Assembly: GCA_002401525.1 (NCBI GenBank)
Contig: NVTH01000017.1
Coordinates: 18,384-29,109 of the forward strand
Reading direction: 5' to 3'
Source: Moraxellaceae bacterium
GTDB taxonomy: Bacteria; Pseudomonadota; Gammaproteobacteria; Pseudomonadales; UBA3067
DNA: 10,726 nt
Position 1 is the first letter of the stretch. Each line of letters starts with the position of its first letter. The notes under the pieces are model-generated. The model saw only the letters and a program-made list of their open reading frames with translations, did not search any database and was not told the DNA's origin. This document shows, piece by piece, positions 1-4,821 of this stretch. Made by a program: the position numbers and the translations under genes.

Positions 1-87
1 TTGATTAATCGGCTTGAAGGCGTGTCGGCGATATTAATCGATTCCGTAGGGAGGTTGCATTATTCAGAGGATTTGGAAGGGCTCTAA
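1..87 (+). CDS. C-terminal end of an unidentified plus-strand protein (partial)
   Basis: The frame starting at base 1 is open for 28 codons and ends with TAA at 85-87. Its peptide ends ...GVSAILIDSVGRLHYSEDL..., which alternates hydrophobic and polar residues like a real beta-rich C-terminus. The gene starts outside the window, so its family cannot be settled. An ApbE-type (FAD:protein FMN transferase) C-terminus was considered but is only a weak impression. It converges on the minus-strand cluster, whose last gene stops at 234. The fragment is too short for a functional call, and chance coding is possible. Confidence 0.5.
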   Translation: MINRLEGVSAILIDSVGRLHYSEDLEGL

Positions 88-158
88 ATTCTCGCACTGA
101 CATAAACTTCGCACCGGCATTTTGTAGTGACAAGGTTTAGGTTTATTCGAGTTATGGG

Positions 159-176
159 TTCCCGCCTTCGCGGGAA
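159..176. repeat. REP-like palindrome TTCCCGC-CTTC-GCGGGAA
   Basis: This is a perfect 7-bp inverted repeat (TTCCCGC / GCGGGAA) around a CTTC loop, in the spacer between two convergent genes. The motif with its adjoining GGGAAT resembles the 'ATTCCCGCGAAGGCGGGAAT' palindromes dispersed in many gammaproteobacterial genomes. No T-run follows on either strand, so it is not a canonical intrinsic terminator. It could still stop RNA 3' decay or block read-through for both converging transcripts. Its dispersed status in this genome is inferred and cannot be seen in one window. Confidence 0.6.
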
Positions 177-230
177 TGGTGACTGTGTGGAGGGAATGGT
201 GACTGATTGGCGAGAATGATTTAATCGCCT
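171..230. repeat. Three degenerate 20-bp tandem units adjoining the REP-like palindrome
   Basis: Units start at 171, 191 and 211. The first two share GGGAATGGTGACTG and end in TGG, giving 16-18 matches of 20. The third unit (from 211) keeps only GAGAATGAT plus scattered matches. The first unit overlaps the right arm of the palindrome at 159-176, so the array probably grew by copying the palindrome's edge. It lies in the non-coding spacer just downstream of the cluster's last gene. Confidence 0.6.
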
Positions 231-233
231 CTC

Positions 234-1190
234 TTAAGAAGGAATAAAGTCCATATAGAATGTATCGTCCCAGGTCTCTACTTGATTCGAACCAAAATTA
301 AACATGCGTATTTTGGCGATTATTTTTCTGTTGAGCACTTCGTCTTCAAGTTCGCTAGAAACTATCTCACAGAGGGATATTTGACCGTCAGGCTCTACTA
401 CGATATGGAATACAACGGTGCCTTCGAGTCCTGGGTCTTTACGTAATGCTCGATTATACAAGGCGTAAATAGAGCTTTTATTTCGGTCAAATACACGCTG
501 TATTTCTTCTCGGGTGCGTTTGCCGTGCTGGCTACTGTGTTCGCTAGCGGACGCTTCTATATTCGCTATTGAGCTTTCGACAATGGTGGTCTCTTGGGCA
601 ATCAATTCGCTGGAGACACTGGCAACGGTCTGGCTAGCTCTGCCTACGCTGACGCCGCTACTTTTACTACTGGTGCGGCTGGTAATCAACGAGCGATCTG
701 TTTTAGCCGCTTTTCCTCCGCCTTTATTGAGCCTTTTCGACGCATTTGGAAGCGGTTTAAATTCGCTAAGCTCTGACAAAATAGAACTAAATTCAGAGAT
801 GTGTTTCTTTGCTACTTTTCGAGCGGCCTTCTCCGTATTGGTGAGAGGCTTCTTTTTAGCGATCGGTTTAACCTTAGGTTTGGGTTTTGGTTTTTCCTCT
901 ATTTTAGGCTTTTCTACTGGCTTGGGATCTTCCAGCTTCTCTTTAATTTTGGGCGGGGGAGGAGGAGGTGGTGGAATGAGCTTTTTATCTTTAATAAATT
1001 TAGCTAGCCGAGGAGGGATGGTTTCTGCTTGGCCGCGTGTTTTTTCGGGAACGTCAACGACAAAAGTCAATAGACAGAAAGCGATGGTCAAAAAAAGTGC
1101 AATAATTAAAATGAGTTTAAATCGTTTTTCTTGCTGGGGGTCGGTTTCCCAAGGCAAGCGAGGTGCTACAGAATAAGCGGCGTTAATCAT
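234..1190 (-). CDS. TonB-like energy-transducing protein with AgmX/PglI-type C-terminal domain
   Basis: This 318-aa protein is predicted to sit in the inner membrane and reach across the periplasm, coupling the ExbB/ExbD-type motor to outer-membrane partners. Visible parts in order: a short cytoplasmic N-terminus; one membrane helix at about 25-46; eight consecutive prolines at 73-80; a Lys/Pro rod at about 81-115; a Ser/Thr-rich linker at about 140-225; and a folded C-terminal domain at about 227-318. That domain has the pattern of the Myxococcus AgmX/PglI (GltJ/GltI) tail: a helix with N-x-x-x-I-x-x-x-Y, then P-x-L-x-G-x-V-x-x-x-I and a hydrophobic end. The usual Cys of the 'CY' motif is Ala here (YALYNRAL). 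The start ATG overlaps the upstream ExbD stop (ATGA), and GGGAGA lies 9 nt before it. It is the last gene of the cluster. A classical TonB is less likely given the neighbours. Confidence 0.8.
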   Translation of the reverse strand: MINAAYSVAPRLPWETDPQQEKRFKLILIIALFLTIAFCLLTFVVDVPEKTRGQAETIPPRLAKFIKDKKLIPPPPPPPPKIKEKLEDPKPVEKPKIEEKPKPKPKVKPIAKKKPLTNTEKAARKVAKKHISEFSSILSELSEFKPLPNASKRLNKGGGKAAKTDRSLITSRTSSKSSGVSVGRASQTVASVSSELIAQETTIVESSIANIEASASEHSSQHGKRTREEIQRVFDRNKSSIYALYNRALRKDPGLEGTVVFHIVVEPDGQISLCEIVSSELEDEVLNRKIIAKIRMFNFGSNQVETWDDTFYMDFIPS

Positions 1191-1696
1191 GCTGGGTCAT
1201 CTCCCGCTTTACGTCTTACCGCGAGCGAAATTTGACTGAAATTCGACTGGCTACAGGTAAGCATTATTTTTTTAAGCAGTTGATAGGGGATGTTTTTATC
1301 ACCCATGATGGTGATCGGTCGGCCGATGTCAGCTGTGGCATCCGCGCTAGGGCGTTGTTTTGATGCGCGATAATCAAGTTCTTTTTTTAATGCAATGATA
1401 ATGTTTTCTTTGGAGTCTAAAGCTTCTTTAGCGCTAACAATGACTCTACCTTGCACTAATATTTCGTTGTCATTGACCATCAGAACAAGATTGTCTTTGG
1501 GTAATTGCTCTGATGAAGAGGTGGGTAAAGCAATCGTTTTCGATTTAGGCAATTGTTGGGTGTCACTGGAATTCACCAATAAGAAAAACACTAAAATGGT
1601 AAATATATCCATTAGTGACACTAAGCTAATGGTAGCCTTGCTTGCGTTACGTTTGTGGTGGCGGCCCATGCGTTGTGTTCGGCGGGAGGATTTCAT
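1187..1696 (-). CDS. ExbD/TolR-family protein (second copy, keeps the membrane Asp)
   Basis: This 169-aa ExbD/TolR-type subunit probably forms the proton path together with the MotA/ExbB-like protein. It has a basic cytoplasmic N-terminus (1-22), one membrane helix (about 23-42) and a periplasmic domain ending in the usual ExbD-like helix and strand. Asp30 in SLMDIF occupies the place of the conserved proton-carrying Asp of ExbD (Asp25), TolR and MotB. A strong GGAGGAG lies 7 nt before the ATG. The start forms TAATG with the stop of the preceding gene, and the stop forms ATGA with the next start. In the Myxococcus motor two such proteins, AglQ and AglS, pair with AglR, so this is one of an AglQ/AglS-like pair. 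Which of the two it matches cannot be decided by eye. Confidence 0.88.
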   Translation of the reverse strand: MKSSRRTQRMGRHHKRNASKATISLVSLMDIFTILVFFLLVNSSDTQQLPKSKTIALPTSSSEQLPKDNLVLMVNDNEILVQGRVIVSAKEALDSKENIIIALKKELDYRASKQRPSADATADIGRPITIMGDKNIPYQLLKKIMLTCSQSNFSQISLAVRRKAGDDPA

Positions 1697-2286
1697 TACT
1701 GGGCTCCTCCATTGACTTGCTCTGCTGAGTTAACCCGAAGCGATGCAAGTGCTGCATTAATGTCTGAGTTGGTTTCTACACTGGCAGTAGTGGAGGCTAA
1801 TTGAGTAGCACTACCGATAGCGATGTCTGGAAATAGTTCGGTTTTAATAAATTGCCCGTTGATTAACGTATTTTGCAGCCGAACATTGTCCATGGCTTGG
1901 ATGAGCACATCGTATTCGACATGATCTTCCAGAAGCAATGATATTTCTGTGATTTCTGGAAATTGTTGCTTTATTTTTTTAAGGAATTTATGCGCTTCTG
2001 CGAAATCATGCTGGTTGCCGGTTTTTTTAAGCACTTTAAGAGTGCCGGAGTTTCGGTCTCCAATTTCTAGCTGAGTGTCGCGGATGGTCAGTTCAAGCAC
2101 TAATTTTTGCTTGTCGTCTTGAGAAGGTGTGTTTTGATCTCCGGAGGGAAGGTTTAATTCCAATACTGAAACCTGGGAAAACACAGCTGTTATCAAAAGG
2201 AACGGAATGAGTACCACCATCAAATTTAAAAATGCAGTGATATTTATTTCCGCTTCAGTGTCTTTCTGCCTTTGGCGCCGTCGCAT
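1696..2286 (-). CDS. ExbD/TolR-family protein (first copy, Asn in place of the membrane Asp)
   Basis: This 196-aa ExbD/TolR-family protein has a very basic N-terminus (MRRRQRQK), one membrane helix at about 16-37 and a periplasmic domain. The segment INITAFLNLMVVL lines up residue for residue with the ExbD motif MNVTPLVDVM. Asn21 takes the place of the proton-carrying Asp, and Ala18 replaces the Pro. After the helix it continues VLELNLPSG, as ExbD proteins do (V-x-L-P). Its C-terminus is extended and Ser/Thr-rich. AGGA lies 6 nt before the ATG. It starts 32 bp after the MotA/ExbB-like gene and overlaps the next ExbD by one base (TAATG). It probably has a structural or gating role rather than carrying protons. 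The family call is firm; the functional consequence is inference. Confidence 0.87.
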   Translation of the reverse strand: MRRRQRQKDTEAEINITAFLNLMVVLIPFLLITAVFSQVSVLELNLPSGDQNTPSQDDKQKLVLELTIRDTQLEIGDRNSGTLKVLKKTGNQHDFAEAHKFLKKIKQQFPEITEISLLLEDHVEYDVLIQAMDNVRLQNTLINGQFIKTELFPDIAIGSATQLASTTASVETNSDINAALASLRVNSAEQVNGGAQ

Positions 2287-2318
2287 GGTAATTCCTGGCT
2301 AAAAGTTAAAGTAAAAAA

Positions 2319-3029
2319 TTAAACTTTTGAGTTCGCTTCACGATTGGCTTCTGCCTTGTTTTGGGCTTGTCTGAAAATATTAATGAATTTAACCGACGCC
2401 ATTTCCATGCTGTCTACAAGTTGGCTGGTTTTAGATTGCAGGTAAGTAAAAAATAGCAATAATGGGATTGCTGCGATGAGGCCGAAAGCAGTGGTGTTCA
2501 TGGCCACCGATATACTGGCTGAAAGTAGGTCGGCTTTTTGTGCTGGGTCGGCGCTGGCTACTGCTGTAAAGGCGCTAATTAATCCAAAGATGGTGCCGAG
2601 AAGACCTAACAGGGTGGCTATATTCGCCAAAGTGGCTAGATAGGGCGTGCGTTTTTCTAACGCTGGTAGTACTTCCATTAAACCTTCTTCCATTGCCAAT
2701 TCGATTTCATCGTGGCGTCGGGCGTAGGTGGAGCGACTCAGTCCGTAGACAAGTATGCGAGCGATCGCCGCATCTGAGGATTTCGCAACTTCCATGGCTT
2801 GTTTAAATTTGCCTTGGCTTAACATCGGGAATAGTTCATTCCAGATTTTTCTGTTTTTCGATCGAATTGATGTCAGGTAAATTGTTCGTTCCAGGGCGAT
2901 GGCGAGCCCAAATGCGAACACCACCAAAATGATGTACATGAAATTGCCGCCATTTTGAATAAAGCCAACTGCTTGTGTAATGAAGTCTACATTTTCTGTT
3001 GCTGCAGTAGAGAGCGTATGGGTTGGCAT
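2319..3029 (-). CDS. MotA/TolQ/ExbB-family proton channel protein (AglR-like)
   Basis: This 236-aa inner-membrane channel subunit uses proton flow with its ExbD partners to drive the TonB-like arm. There are three membrane helices, at about 31-49, 132-156 and 175-197, with a large cytoplasmic loop at 50-130, as in ExbB/TolQ. The signature LANIATLLGLLGTIFGL (134-150) and MNTTAFGLIAAIPLL (177-191) are the family's two conserved pore-helix blocks. The C-terminal tail is cytoplasmic and Glu/Lys/Ala-rich. AGGAG stands about 10 nt before the ATG. It is the first gene after a 284-bp gap that holds a candidate promoter, so the motor module may be transcribed separately from the upstream TPR genes. 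The set of one channel, two ExbDs and an AgmX-like protein is the arrangement of the Agl/Glt motor, rather than TonB-ExbB-ExbD or Tol-Pal. Confidence 0.92.
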   Translation of the reverse strand: MPTHTLSTAATENVDFITQAVGFIQNGGNFMYIILVVFAFGLAIALERTIYLTSIRSKNRKIWNELFPMLSQGKFKQAMEVAKSSDAAIARILVYGLSRSTYARRHDEIELAMEEGLMEVLPALEKRTPYLATLANIATLLGLLGTIFGLISAFTAVASADPAQKADLLSASISVAMNTTAFGLIAAIPLLLFFTYLQSKTSQLVDSMEMASVKFINIFRQAQNKAEANREANSKV

Positions 3030-3126
3030 TGAATTAAGTCTCCTAACAATATTGCTAGCTAAATTTCTGGGGCAGCCCTGAATGCTCGAAGATTAGAGCG
3101 GCCCTTAGGTAATAAGAAATTGGGTT

Positions 3127-3154
3127 TTTATATGCCGGATAATCGGCCTATCAA
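3127..3154 (-). promoter_or_regulatory. Candidate sigma70 promoter for the motor module
   Basis: On the minus strand TTGATA (3154-3149) is followed after 16 bp by TATAAA (3132-3127). Each hexamer matches five of six consensus bases. Transcription would start near 3119 and leave a leader of about 90 nt before the ATG of the MotA/ExbB-like gene at 3029. The spacer holds a 14-bp near-palindrome (3134-3147). No transcript data exist here, and in sequence this AT-rich a match can arise by chance. Confidence 0.5.
3134..3147. promoter_or_regulatory. Near-palindrome GCCGGATAATCGGC between -35 and -10, possible operator
   Basis: Four outer base pairs (GCCG / CGGC) are perfect, with one further G-T and one A-T inner match. 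It fills most of the 16-bp spacer of the candidate promoter at 3127-3154, a place where a repressor or spacer-binding regulator could control the motor genes. No regulator gene is seen in the window. Confidence 0.3.
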
Positions 3155-3176
3155 GCGATATAACGGGCTATTTAAT

Positions 3177-3198
3177 AGGCCTAGTACCGACTAGGTTT
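3177..3198. other. Short inverted repeat CCTAGT-ACCG-ACTAGG
   Basis: A perfect 6-bp inverted repeat with a 4-base loop lies at 3180-3195. As RNA it could extend by one A-U and two G-U pairs to 3177-3198. It lies just upstream of the candidate -35 box of the motor promoter. It may be a regulator site or a weak processing hairpin; no T-run supports a terminator. Confidence 0.3.
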
Positions 3199-3259
3199 AG
3201 TTGCTCGAAGTATATAGGAAGTGGGCGGGGCCCGGGTATGAATAAGTTGGTAAAATGTT

Positions 3260-3287
3260 AAAGTTTTTTGTCGGAAGTCGAAACTTT
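3260..3287 (-). terminator. Weak AT-rich hairpin after the small secreted-protein gene
   Basis: AAAGTTT (3260-3266) and AAACTTT (3281-3287) form a 7-bp inverted repeat with a 14-base loop, about 27 bp past the TGA at 3314 on the minus strand. Loosely T-rich sequence follows. The stem has only one G-C pair, so it would be a leaky terminator at best. If real, it would partly separate the TPR genes from the motor genes. Confidence 0.22.
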
Positions 3288-3313
3288 TGCAAAATAATTA
3301 GCTCTGCGGTTAC

Positions 3314-3679
3314 TCACGGCGTCACGTTGTTGACCTTTTTTCTAGAAGCCGCTTGGTGTTGGTAAAAATAGTTGATTTCCCGGCGCAGTGATTTGCGTTG
3401 AATCGGTCCTAAAGTGTCAATGGAGGGGATTTCAATGTGAATCATATTCAGGTTCTTTGGGGACTTCCAGGGCACCAAATTAAGGACGGTGGGGGACTCT
3501 TTGTCCCCTATGATTGAGATGCCTTGCATTTCAGCATGGATCTTTTTGCGCGCCTCAGTGGCTTCAGCTCCAACATTTGAAGTGATGGAGATCAATAGAA
3601 AAAACAACAAGCTACGCAATATCGAAAGCGGCTTGTCGGTGGCGTTTGAGGGGACCCATCGTTGAGTTTTTATCGCCAT
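3314..3679 (-). CDS. Small secreted or periplasmic protein of unknown function
   Basis: I do not recognise a named family for this 121-aa protein. A hydrophobic stretch at about 18-34 followed by SNVGA-EA fits a signal peptide cut near residue 38, or an uncleaved anchor with a long N-terminus. The mature part has a compact block, EMQGISIIGDKESPTVLNLV (50-69) then PWKSP, which looks like a beta-rich core. A basic helix, RKSLRREINYFYQHQ, follows, and the tail is polar. The gene starts inside the end of the preceding lipoprotein gene (10-bp overlap). GGGAGAG lies upstream within a small GGAG/CTCC inverted repeat (3682-3692) that could make initiation depend on translation of the upstream gene. 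Position and coupling suggest a dedicated periplasmic accessory of the TPR lipoprotein complex. That role is inference from context. Confidence 0.75.
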   Translation of the reverse strand: MAIKTQRWVPSNATDKPLSILRSLLFFLLISITSNVGAEATEARKKIHAEMQGISIIGDKESPTVLNLVPWKSPKNLNMIHIEIPSIDTLGPIQRKSLRREINYFYQHQAASRKKVNNVTP

Positions 3680-4821
3680 ATGGAGGCTCTCCCGGTGGCT
3701 TTTTCTTGCTTCAATTGAGGCTCAGGCTCGGGCTCTAATTGCAGTGAAAAATCATCACTAAATACGCTCTCTTCTGCCGCTTCACTGGATTTGCTTGGGG
3801 CGGATGTTTTGGGTGATTCAGCCGGTTTAGGTGGCTGAGCAGGCGTGGTAGCAAGCTTGGGCGCAGGAGCAGCGGGCTGGAGTATTATATTTGTGGGCGT
3901 TTTTGTGGGTGTGGTTGTAGGTGTAGGTGCGATTGTTGCGGTGGGCGTCATTGTTTTATTGGGTGTAGTTATTTTGTTGGGCGTAGTTGCTTTAGTGGTC
4001 GCAGTTGTTTTATCAGTTGTCGTAGTTTTATCGAAATTAGTTGTTTTAGCTGTCACAGGTTTTGACACATTTGTTTTACTTTCGGAAGTGCTTGATTTAG
4101 GTTTCTTCGCCTGAGATGTCGAGTCTAACTTTTTCTCAACAGGGGATTCTTGAGCCAGTTCCGGTTCAGCGAATTCCTGTGTTGGCAGCTTAGGCTGTCG
4201 ACGTTCTAAATCTTTAATCCAGCCCTTCACTATTCTTTCAGGTTCAGCTTGAAGAGATTGGTAGAGGCGAAAGTATTTTAAGGCCGCGGCAAGATCTCGC
4301 AAATAAAGTTCTTCGAGAATTGCCAAGTTATAAATTGCTATTTGGTAGCTGGCGTCAATATCGAGTGCATTGAGGTAGGCTGCTTGGGCTCGCTGAAATT
4401 GCCCTAAAGTTCGAAAACACAAACCTAATTGGTTGTAGGCATACTGACTTTTGGGGTTGAGTTGCAGCGTTTTTTGTAAAACCGATACTGCTTGCTCGCA
4501 TTGGTTTTGCTGAGCAAGAATGATTCCTTCATTTAACCACGGTCCAGAAAGCGTGGGGTACTGCAATTGTAGTCCACGCAGTATTTGTAATGCTAAAGGG
4601 TAATTTTGTTGCTCCATCGCTTGCGCTGCTTTTGCAAACTTTCTCTGTGCTTCTTCTGCCGCGACGGGTTGCGCTGTTTCTACCACTTGCTGATCGCCTT
4701 GATTGAGTATGTTTTTGATGGAAGCACAACCCGATAATGACAAGCCAACAATGAGTGCGACGAAGCCTAAGAAGTTTAGGTGTTTGAAAGGGGATGGTTG
4801 AGGCTGACTAGAGTATTTCAT
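3670..4821 (-). CDS. TPR-repeat outer-membrane lipoprotein with low-complexity Thr/Pro/Lys tail
   Basis: This 383-aa lipoprotein has a long n-region and then a hydrophobic helix ending in the lipobox LSGC, with Cys32 as the lipidated residue. Ala at +2 favours transfer to the outer membrane. Residues about 57-192 form four TPR-like helical pairs, for example AYNQLGLCFRTLGQFQRAQAAYLNAL, so this is a protein-docking module. From about 220 the chain is low in complexity: a Ser/Lys/Glu part, then Thr-rich hexapeptide repeats (258-293), Pro/Ala-rich sequence and a Glu/Pro stretch before the end. The ATG lies 14 bp inside the end of the large lipoprotein gene, with GGAG about 10 nt upstream. It resembles a PilF-like TPR lipoprotein in its front half, but no pilus genes are nearby. 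A role as partner of the larger TPR lipoprotein is more likely. Confidence 0.85.
   Translation of the reverse strand: MKYSSQPQPSPFKHLNFLGFVALIVGLSLSGCASIKNILNQGDQQVVETAQPVAAEEAQRKFAKAAQAMEQQNYPLALQILRGLQLQYPTLSGPWLNEGIILAQQNQCEQAVSVLQKTLQLNPKSQYAYNQLGLCFRTLGQFQRAQAAYLNALDIDASYQIAIYNLAILEELYLRDLAAALKYFRLYQSLQAEPERIVKGWIKDLERRQPKLPTQEFAEPELAQESPVEKKLDSTSQAKKPKSSTSESKTNVSKPVTAKTTNFDKTTTTDKTTATTKATTPNKITTPNKTMTPTATIAPTPTTTPTKTPTNIILQPAAPAPKLATTPAQPPKPAESPKTSAPSKSSEAAEESVFSDDFSLQLEPEPEPQLKQEKATGRASIWR
3943..4050. repeat. Six 18-bp tandem repeats coding for a hexapeptide array
   Basis: Units begin at 3943, 3961, 3979, 3997, 4015 and 4033. They share a plus-strand pattern close to GGGCGTAGTTGTTTTATT, with 2-7 differences each. 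Read on the minus strand within the TPR lipoprotein gene, each unit encodes six residues of the form (N/D/T/A)-K-(T/A/I)-(T/M)-(T/A/N)-(P/T/F). The array covers residues 258-293. The 18-bp period keeps the frame if copies are gained or lost, so the linker length can vary between strains. Confidence 0.8.

Noticed and set aside
514..1176. Long plus-strand open frame antisense to the TonB-like gene, with a poly-Gly run
   Set aside because: The poly-Gly is the complement of the poly-Pro codons, and the rest mirrors Lys/Pro and Ser-rich coding. The minus-strand product has a clear domain order and gene coupling.
234..3029. Tol-Pal or TonB-ExbB-ExbD iron-uptake system
   Set aside because: There are two ExbDs, an AgmX/PglI-type tail and large TPR lipoproteins. 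No tolB, pal, ybgC or TonB-dependent receptor is nearby, so an Agl/Glt-like system fits better.
3943..4050. Regular repeats resembling a small CRISPR array
   Set aside because: Units are contiguous with no spacers, degenerate, in frame within a coding region, and no cas genes are present.
3845..4114. Plus-strand open frame rich in Val and Gly, looking like a membrane protein
   Set aside because: It is the antisense of the Thr/Pro/Lys repeat region of the TPR lipoprotein. The hydrophobicity follows from complementing ACN codons to give GTN codons. It has no ribosome site and no family resemblance.
3670..4821. PilF/PilW type IV pilus assembly lipoprotein
   Set aside because: The TPR half looks similar, but the long low-complexity tail and the absence of pilus genes argue against it.
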